DNA of 64,000 bases, taken from assembly GCF_002022275.1 (NCBI RefSeq), contig NZ_MSDF01000017.1:177318-241317 (forward strand). Direction: 5' to 3'. This stretch comes from Pseudomonas fluorescens (GTDB lineage: Bacteria > Pseudomonadota > Gammaproteobacteria > Pseudomonadales > Pseudomonadaceae). Both the position numbers and the translations under genes were made by a program. A model generated the notes under the pieces. That model searched no databases. It was given only the letters and a program-made list of their open reading frames with translations, and was not told the DNA's origin. Below, piece after piece: positions 44,617 to 55,943 of this stretch. Numbering within the stretch: the stretch's first letter is position 1; every line of letters starts with the position of its first letter.

Positions 44617-44922
44617 TTAACGACCTGTACCTTGCATCAGGTGCAGATTCTTTTCCTTATGCTTTTTAAGTTGGCGGTCAAGCTTGTCAGTCAAGGCATC
44701 GATTGATGCATACATGTCTTCATGCTCGGCGTTGGCGACTACTTCGCCACCGGGGATCTGCAGGGTCGCTTCAATTTTCTGCTGAAGCTTGTCGACCTTC
44801 ATGATGACTTGCACATTGGTGATCTTGTCAAAATGACCCTCAAGCCGTTTCAGCTTCTGCTCGACGTATTCGCGCAATGGAGGGGTGACTTCTACATGGT
44901 GTCCACTGATGTTGACTTGCAT
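44617..44922 (-). CDS. hpf: Ribosome hibernation promoting factor
   Basis: Short-type HPF of 101 residues that binds the 30S decoding centre and supports 100S dimer formation in stationary phase. Start chosen at 44922, where GAAGGAG lies upstream; begins MQVNISGHHVEVTPPLREYV. Basic residues along HFDKITNVQVIMKVDK fit rRNA binding. It follows rpoN, its usual neighbour. Confidence 0.96.
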   Translation of the reverse strand: MQVNISGHHVEVTPPLREYVEQKLKRLEGHFDKITNVQVIMKVDKLQQKIEATLQIPGGEVVANAEHEDMYASIDALTDKLDRQLKKHKEKNLHLMQGTGR

Positions 44923-44997
44923 ACAGCTTCTCCTTCGTTGCCAGTGCATAAAGCGGTGGGCAGAAATACCCACCACTGGAACGCTATGGCCCGCCCG

Positions 44998-46491
44998 TCA
45001 CATCAAACGCTTACGCTCGCTGGAAGGCGCGATCCCGAGGGACTCGCGGTACTTGGCGACGGTTCGACGGGCGACCTGAATGCCTTGTGCCTCCAGTAAA
45101 CCAGCGATCTTACTGTCACTCAATGGCTTTTTCTGATTTTCCGCGGCAACCAGTTTTTTGATGATCGCGCGGATCGCCGTGGACGAGCATTCGCCGCCTT
45201 CGGAGGTGCTGACGTGGCTGGAGAAAAAGTATTTCAACTCATAAATACCCCGTGGGGTATGCATGAATTTCTGAGTGGTTACCCGGGAAATCGTCGATTC
45301 GTGCATGCCCACGGCTTCAGCAATGTCATGCAGGACCAGCGGTTTCATCGCTTCGTCGCCATATTCCAGGAAACCACGCTGGTGCTCGACGATCTGGGTC
45401 GCCACTTTCATCAGGGTTTCGTTGCGGCTTTGCAGGCTCTTGATGAACCAGCGCGCTTCCTGCAGTTGGTTGCGCATGAAGGTGTTGTCGGCACTGGTAT
45501 CGGCGCGGCGCACAAAACCTGCATATTGCGGGTTGACCCGCAGGCGTGGCACCGACTCCTGGTTCAGCTCCACCAGCCAGCGCTCGTTGTCCTTGCGCAC
45601 GATCACATCGGGCACGACGTATTCGGCTTCGCTGGACTCGATCTGTGAGCCAGGACGCGGGTTGAGGCTCTGCACCAGCTCGATAACCTGGCGCAGGTCA
45701 TCTTCCTTGAGCTTCATGCGCCGCATCAACTGGCTGTAGTCGCGGCTGCCCAACAGGTCGATATAGTCGGTCACCAGGCGCTGGGCTTCGCTAAGCCACG
45801 GCGTCTTGGCTGGCAGTTGGCGCAGTTGCAGCAACAGGCACTCGCTGAGCGTGCGCGCGCCGATACCGGCGGGTTCAAATTGCTGAATGCGGTGCAGCAC
45901 CGCTTCGATCTCGTCCAGCTCGATATCCAGTTCCGGGTCGAAGGCCTCGAGGATTTCCTCAAGGGTTTCGTCCAGGTAGCCCTGGTTGTTGATGCAGTCG
46001 ATCAAGGTGACAGCGATCAGGCGGTCGGTATCGGACATCGGTGCCAGGTTCAGTTGCCACAACAAGTGACTCTGCAGGCTTTCACCCGCTGAGGTGCGAG
46101 TGGTGAAGTCCCACTCGTCATCATCATTGCTCGGCAGGCTGCTGGCGCTGGTCTGGTAAACGTCTTCCCAGGCGGTGTCCACGGGAAGTTCGTTGGGAAT
46201 GCGTTCGTTCCATTCACCTTCCTCAAGGTTATCCACCGTTGGGGCGGTTTCCTGGTAGGAGGGCTCTTGCACGTCGGAGTTGGGTTTTTGCTCGATGTTG
46301 TCGGCCAGCGGGTCTGCATTATCGAAGTCGTCGCCTTCTTCCTGGCGTTCGAGCATCGGATTGGACTCCAGGGCCTCCTGGATTTCCTGTTGCAGGTCCA
46401 GGGTCGACAATTGGAGCAGGCGGATGGCCTGTTGCAGCTGCGGTGTCATCGTCAGCTGCTGGCCCATTCTCAGGACTAGCGATGGTTTCAT
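44998..46491 (-). CDS. rpoN: RNA polymerase sigma-54 factor
   Basis: Sigma factor of 497 residues for -24/-12 promoters that need an enhancer-binding activator. Region I is glutamine- and leucine-rich ([18 protein letters not shown]), region II is acidic (about 50-110), and the DNA-binding end has the RpoN box [10 protein letters not shown]. Downstream come hpf, ptsN, rapZ and ptsO, the conserved sigma-54 modulation cluster. Confidence 0.98.
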   Translation of the reverse strand: MKPSLVLRMGQQLTMTPQLQQAIRLLQLSTLDLQQEIQEALESNPMLERQEEGDDFDNADPLADNIEQKPNSDVQEPSYQETAPTVDNLEEGEWNERIPNELPVDTAWEDVYQTSASSLPSNDDDEWDFTTRTSAGESLQSHLLWQLNLAPMSDTDRLIAVTLIDCINNQGYLDETLEEILEAFDPELDIELDEIEAVLHRIQQFEPAGIGARTLSECLLLQLRQLPAKTPWLSEAQRLVTDYIDLLGSRDYSQLMRRMKLKEDDLRQVIELVQSLNPRPGSQIESSEAEYVVPDVIVRKDNERWLVELNQESVPRLRVNPQYAGFVRRADTSADNTFMRNQLQEARWFIKSLQSRNETLMKVATQIVEHQRGFLEYGDEAMKPLVLHDIAEAVGMHESTISRVTTQKFMHTPRGIYELKYFFSSHVSTSEGGECSSTAIRAIIKKLVAAENQKKPLSDSKIAGLLEAQGIQVARRTVAKYRESLGIAPSSERKRLM

Positions 46492-46567
46492 GGCAGGGGC
46501 TTAACACCTTATTCGCCGGCGCAATGCGCCATCCACGACAGGGCGCGTGAGCGCCAAACATAAGCAA

Positions 46568-46573
46568 ATTATA
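46568..46573 (-). promoter_or_regulatory. Possible -10 of an rpoN promoter
   Basis: A perfect TATAAT on the minus strand, about 77 bases before the rpoN start, in the 185-base lptB-rpoN gap. No good -35 is seen 16-18 bases upstream. Confidence 0.3.
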
Positions 46574-46676
46574 TGCCTGATATCGGGGGCTTTGCCTAGA
46601 GCGCGGTAACAATAAAAAAATCGAGGTTTTTATTGACTCCCGCGCGCACGGGCGTTCAGCCGTGACACCACACTGC

Positions 46677-47402
46677 TTACAGGCGGAACTCGTGGCCCAG
46701 GTACACTTCCTTGACCAGTTCGTTGGCCAGGATAGTGGCGGAATCACCTTCGGCAATCAGCTGGCCGTCATTGACGATATACGCCGTTTCGCAGATGTCG
46801 AGGGTCTCACGGACGTTGTGGTCAGTGATCAGCACGCCGATGCCCTTGGCTTTGAGGTGATGGATGATCTGCTTGATGTCGCCGACCGAAATAGGGTCGA
46901 CGCCGGCAAACGGTTCGTCCAGCAGAATAAACTTCGGCGCGGTGGCCAGTGCCCGGGCGATTTCCACACGGCGACGCTCACCACCCGACAAACTCATGCC
47001 GAGGTTGTCGCGAATGTGGTTGATGTGGAATTCCTGCAGCAGGCTTTCCAGCTCCTTGCGGCGGCCATCACGGTCGAGTTCCTTGCGAGTTTCAAGGATT
47101 GCCATGATGTTGTCGGCTACCGACAGTTTGCGGAAGATCGACGCTTCCTGTGGGAGATAGCCGATGCCTGCCCGTGCACGCCCGTGCATTGGCTGGTGGC
47201 TGACATCCAGATCGTCGATCAACACACGGCCCTGATCCGCCTGGACCAGCCCGACGATCATGTAAAAACATGTGGTCTTGCCGGCACCGTTGGGGCCGAG
47301 CAGGCCGACGATCTGGCCGCTGTCGATGGACAGGCTGACGTCGCGCACAACCTGACGGCTTTTATAGGCCTTGGCCAGATGCTGGGCTTTGAGGGTTGCC
47401 AT
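46677..47402 (-). CDS. lptB: LPS export ABC transporter ATPase
   Basis: Cytoplasmic ATPase of 241 residues powering extraction of lipopolysaccharide by LptFG. Walker [10 protein letters not shown], signature LSGGERRR, Walker [11 protein letters not shown] and the switch histidine in LITDHNV are all present. Its start overlaps the lptA stop by one base. Confidence 0.98.
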   Translation of the reverse strand: MATLKAQHLAKAYKSRQVVRDVSLSIDSGQIVGLLGPNGAGKTTCFYMIVGLVQADQGRVLIDDLDVSHQPMHGRARAGIGYLPQEASIFRKLSVADNIMAILETRKELDRDGRRKELESLLQEFHINHIRDNLGMSLSGGERRRVEIARALATAPKFILLDEPFAGVDPISVGDIKQIIHHLKAKGIGVLITDHNVRETLDICETAYIVNDGQLIAEGDSATILANELVKEVYLGHEFRL

Positions 47403-47977
47403 TAATTCGTCTTCTTCGCAGCGGGTTTAAGCGCAGGCTGGGCGGCGGCGTCTTTCTGCTTCGGCTGGATAACCATGTCGATGCGCGGCTTCGGAGTACC
47501 GATCTTCGCGCCATTGGCACGGCCGGCCTGGGCGATCTGTTTCACGGTGTCATAGGTGATTTTTTCACCGTCGGTGGTGTTGCCATCACTGCTGACAACC
47601 CGAGCCTGATCGATCAGGATGATGCGATTCTGCTGGGCGTGGTACTGGATGGTCTTGCCATAGCCTTTCATAGGAGCAGGGTCTGCAGCCGCCTGCTTCT
47701 GTTCGAAGTAAGCCAGGTTGCCCACCGAGGTCACCACGTCAATGTCGCCAGCCGGGGTGCGCGTGAGGGTCACCGTGTTACCGGTGATTTTCATCGAGCC
47801 CTGGGTGATGATCACGGCGCCCGTGTAGGTCGCGACACCTTGCTTGTCATCCAGTTGAGCATCGTCAGCCTGAATGTGGATCGGTTGCTGGCTATCGTTC
47901 GGCAGAGCCCAGGCGCTCACGCTTCCCAGTGCTGCGCCCAGACCGAGCAAAATAGGGAGGGTTTTAACGAGCCTCAT
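47402..47977 (-). CDS. lptA: LPS transport periplasmic protein LptA
   Basis: Bridge protein of 191 residues whose beta-jellyroll units polymerise across the periplasm to carry LPS to LptD. An N-terminal signal peptide ([18 protein letters not shown]) and the OstA-like core [23 protein letters not shown] are clear. The Lys/Ala/Pro-rich C-terminal tail is longer than in E. coli. It overlaps lptC by 14 bases. Confidence 0.95.
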   Translation of the reverse strand: MRLVKTLPILLGLGAALGSVSAWALPNDSQQPIHIQADDAQLDDKQGVATYTGAVIITQGSMKITGNTVTLTRTPAGDIDVVTSVGNLAYFEQKQAAADPAPMKGYGKTIQYHAQQNRIILIDQARVVSSDGNTTDGEKITYDTVKQIAQAGRANGAKIGTPKPRIDMVIQPKQKDAAAQPALKPAAKKTN

Positions 47978-48536
47978 ACTGTCCTCTTACGTTCGATAGC
48001 AGGTGTATCCTGCTTTCTTTCAAATACGCTTTCATTCCCTTGCCAGTCGATACACCGCCAGCGCCGTCGATTCTAACGTCTTGCTCGGTCTGCGCATATT
48101 GCTGTTGTGGGAAAACGGTCATGCGACTGCTGGTAATAATGGTGTCGCGGTTCTTGTCGTCGGTGCGCGCTACGCGAACCGAGTCGATCAATTCTACCTG
48201 CGTGCCGTCCGGGTTGACCTCGCCACGTTTGCTGGTGACATGCCACGGGAATTCGGTGCCGCGGTACAGGTTCATGTCCGGGTTGGTCAGCAAAGTGACC
48301 TCGGAAGCCTTCATGTGGTCGACTTTGTCGGCGGTCATCTCGTACTGCACCTTGCCATCCGGCAGGAACTGCACGCTGTAGGCATTGGTTGCGTAATAGT
48401 CGATGACGCCTTCGTCAACCTGGGCTACAGGCTTGTCGAGGAAGCGCTCCGGGCTGATATTCCAGTAGCCCACCGCCAGGAACAGCGCGGCGATGACCCC
48501 GAATAGCAGGAAGTTGCGAATCTTTTTGCTCAGCAT
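47964..48536 (-). CDS. lptC: LPS export protein LptC
   Basis: Bitopic inner-membrane protein of 190 residues that receives LPS from LptBFG and hands it to LptA. One N-terminal helix (FLLFGVIAALFLAVGYW), then a periplasmic jellyroll. Part of the kdsD-kdsC-lptC-lptA-lptB run. Confidence 0.95.
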   Translation of the reverse strand: MLSKKIRNFLLFGVIAALFLAVGYWNISPERFLDKPVAQVDEGVIDYYATNAYSVQFLPDGKVQYEMTADKVDHMKASEVTLLTNPDMNLYRGTEFPWHVTSKRGEVNPDGTQVELIDSVRVARTDDKNRDTIITSSRMTVFPQQQYAQTEQDVRIDGAGGVSTGKGMKAYLKESRIHLLSNVRGQYEAR

Positions 48537-48544
48537 AAAACGCT

Positions 48545-49069
48545 CTATAGGTAGGCGGCGTGGGCCGCTTCAAGGCTGCCCTGGGCACGCAGGATCAATT
48601 CGCAGAACTCGCGGGCAGCGCCTTCGCCGCCCCGTGCAGTCGTGATGCCATGTGCGTGTTCGCGAACAAAAGCCGCAGCATTTGCGACGGCCATGCCCAA
48701 GCCGACCCGGCGGATCACCGGCAGGTCAGGCAGGTCATCACCCAGATAGGCGACCTGTTCATAGCTTAGGTTGAGTTGGCCAAGAAGCTCGTCCAGAACC
48801 ACCAGTTTATCCTCGCGGCCCTGATACAGGTGAGGAATCCCCAGGTTTTGTGCGCGGCGTTCCACTACCGGTGTCTTTCGACCGCTGATAATCGCCGTTT
48901 GCACACCCGCCGCCATCAACATTTTGATGCCCTGGCCGTCGAGAGTGTTAAACGTCTTGAATTCGCTGCCGTCTTCAAGGAAATAGAGGCGGCCATCGGT
49001 TAGCACGCCATCGACGTCAAAGATCGCCAGTTTGATGTTTTTTCCGCGTTGCAGCAGGTCGGCTGTCAT
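48545..49069 (-). CDS. kdsC: 3-deoxy-D-manno-octulosonate 8-phosphate phosphatase
   Basis: HAD-family phosphatase of 174 residues making free Kdo for the LPS inner core. HAD motifs: FDVDGVLTDG (nucleophile and acid Asp), ISGRKTP, and YLGDDLPDLPV. It lacks a cap domain, so it is a tetrameric C0 type. It starts directly after the kdsD stop (TAAATG). Confidence 0.97.
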   Translation of the reverse strand: MTADLLQRGKNIKLAIFDVDGVLTDGRLYFLEDGSEFKTFNTLDGQGIKMLMAAGVQTAIISGRKTPVVERRAQNLGIPHLYQGREDKLVVLDELLGQLNLSYEQVAYLGDDLPDLPVIRRVGLGMAVANAAAFVREHAHGITTARGGEGAAREFCELILRAQGSLEAAHAAYL

Positions 49070-50044
49070 TTACATCACTCCCGCACGCAGCAAGTCGTGC
49101 ATGTTCAGGGCGCCGATCGGGCGGTCGTCGCGGTCTACGACGACCAGCGCGAGAATTTTATGGTCTTCCATGATCTTCAGGGCTTCGGCCGCCAGCATGT
49201 CGGGCCGTGCGGTTTTGCCGTGCGGGGTCATGACTTCGTCGATTTTGGCGGTTTGAATGTCGAGGTTGCGGTCCAGGGCGCGACGCAGGTCGCCGTCGGT
49301 GAAGACGCCGGCGAGGCGGCCGTCGGTTTCCAGGATGGCGGTCATGCCCAGGCGCTTGAGGCTCATTTCCATCAAGGCCTCTTTAAGCAGGGCGCCGCGT
49401 TGCACGCTGGGCAGCTCCTCACCGCTGTGCATGACGTTTTCCACTTTCAGCAGCAGGCGGCGGCCCAGGGCGCCGCCCGGGTGCGAGAACGCGAAGTCTT
49501 CAGCGGTAAAGCCGCGAGCGTCCAGCAGCGCCACGGCCAGTGCGTCGCCCATGACCAGGGCGGCGGTGGTGGAGGAGGTCGGTGCCAGGTTCAGCGGGCA
49601 CGCCTCTTGGGCCACGTGGACATTCAGGTTCACTTCGGCAGCTTTGGCCAGCGTCGACTCCGGGTTGCCGGTGATGCTGATCATCTGGATGCCCAGGCGC
49701 TTGATCAGTGGCAGCAGGGTCACGATTTCGTTGGTCGTACCGGAGTTGGACAGCGCAAGAATGATGTCATCCCGGGTGATCATGCCCATGTCGCCGTGGC
49801 TGGCTTCGGCCGGATGCACGAAAAACGACGTGGTCCCGGTGCTTGCCAGGGTGGCGGCGATTTTGTTGCCGACGTGGCCGGATTTGCCCATGCCGACCAC
49901 GACAACGCGGCCCTTGCTGGCCAGAATCATCTCGCAGGCGCGTACGAAATCCGCGTCGATATGAGCCAGTAAACCTTCTACGGCTTCAAGCTCGAGGCGG
50001 ATAGTGCGTTGTGCGGATTGAATGAGGTCGCTGGATTGGCTCAT
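49070..50044 (-). CDS. kdsD: Arabinose-5-phosphate isomerase
   Basis: Converts ribulose-5-phosphate to arabinose-5-phosphate, the first step of Kdo synthesis. Its 324 residues comprise an SIS sugar-isomerase domain (VVVVGMGKSGHVGNKIAATL, SHGDMGMI) and two C-terminal CBS domains (VMHSGEELPSV, VMTPHGKTARPD). The start at 50044 is preferred over the frame open to 50107. It heads the LPS-rpoN-pts cluster, divergent from mlaF. Confidence 0.97.
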   Translation of the reverse strand: MSQSSDLIQSAQRTIRLELEAVEGLLAHIDADFVRACEMILASKGRVVVVGMGKSGHVGNKIAATLASTGTTSFFVHPAEASHGDMGMITRDDIILALSNSGTTNEIVTLLPLIKRLGIQMISITGNPESTLAKAAEVNLNVHVAQEACPLNLAPTSSTTAALVMGDALAVALLDARGFTAEDFAFSHPGGALGRRLLLKVENVMHSGEELPSVQRGALLKEALMEMSLKRLGMTAILETDGRLAGVFTDGDLRRALDRNLDIQTAKIDEVMTPHGKTARPDMLAAEALKIMEDHKILALVVVDRDDRPIGALNMHDLLRAGVM

Positions 50045-50060
50045 GTCTGAAATCGTATAG

Positions 50061-50121
50061 CCTGACGAAAAGTCGGCGATTATAGCGGTAATGATCAATT
50101 CCCTCACGTAAGTTCGTCAGG
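50061..50121. repeat. 9-bp perfect inverted repeat upstream of kdsD
   Basis: CCTGACGAA (50061-50069) and TTCGTCAGG (50113-50121) are exact inverted copies, 43 bases apart, bracketing the TATAAT that faces kdsD. Possible looped operator or mRNA leader stem. Confidence 0.4.
50079..50084 (-). promoter_or_regulatory. Possible -10 of the kdsD promoter
   Basis: TATAAT on the minus strand, 35 bases before the kdsD start. No convincing -35 at the right distance. Confidence 0.35.
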
Positions 50122-50213
50122 CTTTGTGCGGCAGGTCAGTGAGATTCATGATTTGCAACATAACCGGCAACGTTTTTTCCCTGTCCATAATCTGAACGAG
50201 CACAGTTCCGGCC

Positions 50214-50243
50214 TTGGGGGCTCTGCATCAGCAGTGATATAGT
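50214..50243 (+). promoter_or_regulatory. Possible promoter of mlaFEDCB
   Basis: TTGGGG (50214-50219), an 18-bp spacer, TATAGT (50238-50243), 112 bases before mlaF. Confidence 0.4.
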
Positions 50244-50354
50244 TCGCCGCCAGTTCCGTCCGCCCAACCCATGTGGCTAACTATTGCGCATCCGTTGCAA
50301 ACGAAAGTCGCAAACATGGTGTCTGAGTGAAAGGCTGCATCCCAAGGAGATTAG

Positions 50355-51164
50355 ATGAGTGCCGATAACGCCTACGCGGTCGAGCTGAAGGGTCTTACCT
50401 TCAAGCGCGGGACGCGGAGCATCTTCAATAACGTCGATATTCGCATTCCCCGCGGCAAGGTCACGGGCATCATGGGGCCTTCCGGTTGCGGCAAGACCAC
50501 TCTGTTGCGCCTGATGGGCATGCAATTGCGGCCCAGCGCCGGTGAAGTGTGGGTCAACGGGCAGAATTTGCCGACCCTGTCGCGCAGCGATCTGTTCGAT
50601 GCGCGCAAGCACATGGGCGTTCTGTTTCAGAGCGGCGCGTTGTTTACCGATCTCGACGTTTTCGAAAACGTAGCCTTTCCGCTGCGGGTGCATACCCAGT
50701 TGTCCGATGAAATGATTCGCGACATCGTGTTGCTGAAGCTGCAGGCCGTGGGCCTTCGCGGCGCCATCGACCTGATGCCCGACGAATTGTCCGGTGGCAT
50801 GAAGCGCCGCGTGGCCCTGGCGCGTGCGATCGCCCTCGACCCGCAGATCCTCATGTATGACGAGCCCTTCGTCGGCCAGGACCCGATCGCCATGGGCGTG
50901 CTGGTGCGCCTGATCCGTCTGCTCAACGACGCACTGGGCATCACCAGCATCGTGGTCTCTCACGACCTGGCCGAAACTGCGAGCATTGCCGACTACCTTT
51001 ATGTAGTGGGAGATGGCCAGGTCTTGGGGCAGGGCACGCCTGAAGAGCTGATGAACGCAGACAACCCGCGCATTCGCCAATTCATGACCGGCGATCCTGA
51101 CGGCCCGGTGCCTTTTCATTTTCCGGCAGCGGACTACCGCTCAGATCTTCTGGGGAAGCGCTGA
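50355..51164 (+). CDS. mlaF: Phospholipid ABC transporter ATPase MlaF
   Basis: ATPase of the Mla system that keeps phospholipids out of the outer leaflet of the outer membrane (also called Ttg2A in pseudomonads). Its 269 residues hold Walker [10 protein letters not shown], signature LSGGMKRR, Walker [14 protein letters not shown] and VVSHDL. The C-terminal tail reaches MlaB. The start is preceded by AAGGAG. Ends overlapping mlaE by one base. Confidence 0.97.
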   Translation: MSADNAYAVELKGLTFKRGTRSIFNNVDIRIPRGKVTGIMGPSGCGKTTLLRLMGMQLRPSAGEVWVNGQNLPTLSRSDLFDARKHMGVLFQSGALFTDLDVFENVAFPLRVHTQLSDEMIRDIVLLKLQAVGLRGAIDLMPDELSGGMKRRVALARAIALDPQILMYDEPFVGQDPIAMGVLVRLIRLLNDALGITSIVVSHDLAETASIADYLYVVGDGQVLGQGTPEELMNADNPRIRQFMTGDPDGPVPFHFPAADYRSDLLGKR

Positions 51165-51961
51165 TGCGCAAGAAATCTTTACTCGAGAAGGTGCGCCTTT
51201 TTGGCCGCTCCGGCATCGACATGGTCGAAGTGCTCGGGCGCTCGACGATCTTCCTGTTTCACGCCCTGCTCGGCCGTGGCGGTATTGGCGGCGGTTTCGG
51301 CCTGCTGCTCAAACAACTGCACTCCGTGGGCGTCATGTCCCTGGTCATCATCGTGGTGTCCGGGATTTTTATCGGCATGGTGCTGGCGCTGCAGGGTTTC
51401 AACATCCTCTCCAGCTACGGTTCGGAGCAGGCGGTGGGGCAGATGGTCGCCCTGACGTTGCTGCGCGAACTGGGGCCGGTGGTGACCGCCTTGCTGTTTG
51501 CGGGCCGTGCAGGTTCGGCATTGACGGCTGAAATCGGCAATATGAAGTCCACCGAGCAGTTGTCCAGCCTGGAAATGATCGGCGTGGACCCACTCAAATA
51601 CATTGTTGCCCCGCGCCTGTGGGCCGGCTTCATTTCCCTGCCGCTGCTGGCGATGATCTTCAGCGTGGTGGGTATCTGGGGCGGTTCGTGGGTGGCGGTT
51701 GACTGGTTGGGCGTCTATGACGGCTCTTACTGGGGCAACATGCAAAACAGCGTGACCTTCAGTGGCGACGTGCTCAACGGCATCATAAAGAGCATCGTTT
51801 TCGCTTTTGTAGTGACCTGGATCGCCGTATTCCAAGGCTACGACTGTGAGCCCACTTCAGAGGGGATCAGTCGCGCCACCACCAAGACCGTTGTGTACGC
51901 CTCGCTGGCGGTACTGGGCCTTGACTTTATTTTGACCGCCTTGATGTTTGGAGATTTCTGA
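51164..51961 (+). CDS. mlaE: Phospholipid ABC transporter permease MlaE
   Basis: Membrane permease of 265 residues with an N-terminal interfacial helix and five membrane spans. The MlaE-family segments [27 protein letters not shown] and [21 protein letters not shown] are present. One-base overlaps join it to mlaF and mlaD. Confidence 0.97.
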   Translation: MRKKSLLEKVRLFGRSGIDMVEVLGRSTIFLFHALLGRGGIGGGFGLLLKQLHSVGVMSLVIIVVSGIFIGMVLALQGFNILSSYGSEQAVGQMVALTLLRELGPVVTALLFAGRAGSALTAEIGNMKSTEQLSSLEMIGVDPLKYIVAPRLWAGFISLPLLAMIFSVVGIWGGSWVAVDWLGVYDGSYWGNMQNSVTFSGDVLNGIIKSIVFAFVVTWIAVFQGYDCEPTSEGISRATTKTVVYASLAVLGLDFILTALMFGDF

Positions 51962-52428
51962 TGCAAAACCGCACTGTGGAAATCGGTGTCGGCCTTTTCT
52001 TGCTGGCTGGCATCCTGGCTTTACTGTTGCTGGCCCTGCGAGTCAGCGGCCTTTCGGCCAGCCCTACGGCCGACACTTATAAACTTTACGCGTACTTCGA
52101 CAATATCGCCGGTTTGACTGTCAGAGCTAAAGTGACCATGGCCGGTGTAACCATCGGCAAGGTCACGGCAATCGATCTGGATCGCGACAGCTTCACCGGG
52201 CGAGTGACCATGCAGGTCGACAAGAAGGTAGATAATCTGCCGACTGACTCCACTGCATCTATCCTCACTGCGGGTCTGCTGGGCGAGAAATACATCGGTG
52301 TCAGCGTGGGCGGGGAAACAGCCCTGCTCAAGGATGGCTCGACAATCCACGACACACAGTCGTCGCTGGTGCTTGAAGACCTGATCGGTAAATTCCTGCT
52401 TAATACGGTCAATAAAGACGCCAAATGA
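51961..52428 (+). CDS. mlaD: MCE-domain protein MlaD
   Basis: Inner-membrane anchored protein of 155 residues. One N-terminal helix (GLFLLAGILALLLLALRV), then a single MCE domain (YAYFDNIAGLTVRAKVTMAGV) that forms a hexameric lipid pore on MlaFEB. It overlaps mlaE by one base at its start. Confidence 0.96.
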   Translation: MQNRTVEIGVGLFLLAGILALLLLALRVSGLSASPTADTYKLYAYFDNIAGLTVRAKVTMAGVTIGKVTAIDLDRDSFTGRVTMQVDKKVDNLPTDSTASILTAGLLGEKYIGVSVGGETALLKDGSTIHDTQSSLVLEDLIGKFLLNTVNKDAK

Positions 52429-52439
52429 GGAATCTGTTC

Positions 52440-53090
52440 ATGATCTCTACCTTGCGACGTGGCCTACTGGTTTTGCTTGCAGCGCTGCCGCTGATGGCCA
52501 ACGCGGCAGGTTCTGCGCACGATCTGGTGCAAGACACGACCAGCAAGATGCTGGCCGATCTGACCGCCAATAAAGAGCAGTACAAGCAAGACCCGACCAA
52601 GTTTTATGATGCGCTGAATACCATTGTTGGCCCGGTGGTCGATGCCGAAGGCATTTCCCGCAGCATCATGACGGTCAAGTATTCGCGCAAGGCTACGCCT
52701 GCGCAGATGCAGACATTCCAGGAAAACTTCAAAAAGGGCCTGTTCCAGTTCTACGGCAACGCCTTGCTGGAGTACAACAACCAGGGGATCACTGTTGATC
52801 CGGCCAAGGACGAGTCGGGCGATCGCACCAGCGTTGGCATGACCGTCAAGGGCACCAACGGCGCGGTCTACCCGGTGCAATACACGCTGGAGAAGGTCAA
52901 CGGCGAGTGGAAGTTGCGCAACGTGATCATCAACGGTATCAACATCGGCAAGCTGTTCCGTGACCAGTTCGCCGACGCGATGCAGCGCAATGGCAACGAC
53001 CTGGACAAGACCATCAATGGTTGGGCCGGTGAAGTCGCCAAAGCCAAGGAAGAAACCGACAAGCAAGCTGCCGGGAAGCCTGCGCAATGA
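52440..53090 (+). CDS. mlaC: Periplasmic phospholipid-binding protein MlaC
   Basis: Soluble shuttle of 216 residues between MlaA at the outer membrane and MlaFEDB. Signal peptide MISTLRRGLLVLLAALPLMANA. The start at 52440 has GAGGAA eight bases upstream; an ATG at 52425, overlapping the mlaD stop, is possible but has a poor ribosome-binding site. Ends with ATGA overlap to mlaB. Confidence 0.95.
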   Translation: MISTLRRGLLVLLAALPLMANAAGSAHDLVQDTTSKMLADLTANKEQYKQDPTKFYDALNTIVGPVVDAEGISRSIMTVKYSRKATPAQMQTFQENFKKGLFQFYGNALLEYNNQGITVDPAKDESGDRTSVGMTVKGTNGAVYPVQYTLEKVNGEWKLRNVIINGINIGKLFRDQFADAMQRNGNDLDKTINGWAGEVAKAKEETDKQAAGKPAQ

Positions 53091-53392
53091 CCGAGTCGGC
53101 TGTTCGTCTTGGTGACGCCGGTGAGTTATTCCTCAGCGGCGTGCTCGACTACCGCTCCGGGCCGGCCCTGCGTGAGCAGGGCAAGGCGCTGATCAACGCC
53201 AGCAACGCCTCTGCGCTGGTGCTGGATTGCTCTGCGGTGACCAAATCCAGCAGCGTCGGCTTGTCGTTACTGCTGTGCTTCATGCGCGACGCCGAAGCGG
53301 TTAAAAAACCGCTCAGCATCCGTGCATTGCCCGAAGACATGCGTGAAATCGCAGAAGTTTCCGGTTTGACCGAGCTGCTGTCGCATCCTTGA
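53087..53392 (+). CDS. mlaB: STAS-domain protein MlaB
   Basis: Cytoplasmic STAS protein of 101 residues that binds MlaF and is needed for assembly and activity of the transporter. The core LVLDCSAVTKSSSVGLSLLL matches the anti-sigma-antagonist-like fold, with Ser/Thr residues at the contact site. The start overlaps mlaC by four bases; a terminator follows. Confidence 0.93.
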   Translation: MTESAVRLGDAGELFLSGVLDYRSGPALREQGKALINASNASALVLDCSAVTKSSSVGLSLLLCFMRDAEAVKKPLSIRALPEDMREIAEVSGLTELLSHP

Positions 53393-53408
53393 TACACATT
53401 ATTAAAGA

Positions 53409-53460
53409 AGCCCCCCGTCAGAGTCCTGCTATGCGGGGTTCGCAGGCGCGGGGCTTTTTT
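53409..53460 (+). terminator. Terminator after mlaB
   Basis: AGCCCC (53409-53414) pairs with GGGGCT (53450-53455) at the base of a long stem, followed by a run of six T. ibaG follows within 50 bases. Confidence 0.75.
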
Positions 53461-53506
53461 GTATGATGTGCGACCCGCGCGCACTGGGCGCCCATAGAGG
53501 TTGATC

Positions 53507-55035
<1,529 letters not shown>

Positions 55036-55052
55036 TCTCCGGGGCTGTAACG

Positions 55053-55080
55053 GTGGTGGGAGGGTAAGCTCTCTCACCAC
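55053..55080 (+). terminator. Weak hairpin between murA and hisG
   Basis: GTGGTGGGAG (55053-55062) pairs with CTCTCACCAC (55071-55080) with one G-U pair. AGGATTTGTTT follows, so termination would be weak. The 10-mer GGGGCTGTAA occurs at 55041 and again near 55098. Confidence 0.4.
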
Positions 55081-55177
55081 AGGATTTGTTTCAAATCGGG
55101 GCTGTAATGGCCTCGATCTGTGTCTGGCGCCGTTTGCGACCGGACAGCAATAGCCTGATGAAGGACTGACGTTTCCC

Positions 55178-55813
55178 ATGTTGACCATCGCACTGTCCAA
55201 GGGCCGCATCCTTGACGACACTTTGCCGCTTCTGGCTGAAGCGGGCATCGTGCCGACCGAGAATCCGGACAAGAGCCGCAAGCTGATCATCCCCACGACC
55301 CAGGACGACGTTCGCCTGCTGATCGTGCGGGCTACCGACGTGCCGACCTACGTTGAGCATGGCGCGGCGGACCTCGGTGTCGCCGGCAAAGACGTGCTGA
55401 TGGAGTACGGCGGCCAGGGCTTGTACGAGCCTCTGGACCTGCGTATCGCCCTGTGTAAGCTGATGACTGCCGGGCGCGTCGGTGACGTCGAGCCCAAAGG
55501 CCGTCTGCGCGTGGCCACCAAGTTCGTCAACGTTGCCAAGCGTTACTATGCCGAGCAAGGCCGTCAGGTCGACATCATCAAGCTCTACGGCTCGATGGAA
55601 CTGGCCCCGCTGATTGGCCTTGCCGACAAGATCATCGACGTGGTCGACACCGGCAACACCCTGCGTGCCAACGGCCTCGAACCTCAGGACTTCATTGCCG
55701 ACATCAGCTCCCGGCTGATCGTCAACAAAGCATCGATGAAGATGCAGCACGCCCGTATCCAGGCGTTGATCGACACCCTGCGCAAGGCAGTGGAGTCTCG
55801 ACACCGCGGTTGA
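55178..55813 (+). CDS. hisG: ATP phosphoribosyltransferase, short form
   Basis: First step of histidine synthesis. With 211 residues it is the short form, lacking the C-terminal regulatory domain, so it needs the HisZ subunit, which is not in this window. The PRPP loop is [17 protein letters not shown] ([13 protein letters not shown]). Confidence 0.97.
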   Translation: MLTIALSKGRILDDTLPLLAEAGIVPTENPDKSRKLIIPTTQDDVRLLIVRATDVPTYVEHGAADLGVAGKDVLMEYGGQGLYEPLDLRIALCKLMTAGRVGDVEPKGRLRVATKFVNVAKRYYAEQGRQVDIIKLYGSMELAPLIGLADKIIDVVDTGNTLRANGLEPQDFIADISSRLIVNKASMKMQHARIQALIDTLRKAVESRHRG

Positions 55814-55820
55814 CTCACCC

Positions 55821-55917
55821 GCGCGGCCCTAAGTAGCCGCGCCCGTCTATCCGCCTCATAGCCAGAATTCTCAGGTGCCCAAGCGGATCGACTGCTAACT
55901 TTCGGCGCCTGAGCAAT
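55821..55917 (+). other. Two hairpins in the hisG-hisD gap
   Basis: GCGCGGC (55821-55827) pairs perfectly with GCCGCGC (55836-55842). TCAGGTGCC (55871-55879) pairs with GGCGCCTGA (55904-55912), followed by GCAATTTT. The second could be a weak terminator inside the his cluster. No His-rich leader peptide is seen. Confidence 0.4.
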
Positions 55918-55943
55918 TTTGCCAATCCTATGAGGCCCTCGCT

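Larger units (their letters stand above)
50045..50354. other. Divergent kdsD/mlaF intergenic region (310 bases)
   Basis: No gene or tRNA seen. It holds a TATAAT facing kdsD (50084-50079), an inverted pair CCTGACGAA/TTCGTCAGG (50061-50069, 50113-50121) and a candidate mlaF promoter (50214-50243). Confidence 0.6.

Noticed and set aside
46492..46676. Terminator between lptB and rpoN
   Set aside because: CACGG/CCGTG makes only a 5-bp stem and no T run follows on the minus strand.
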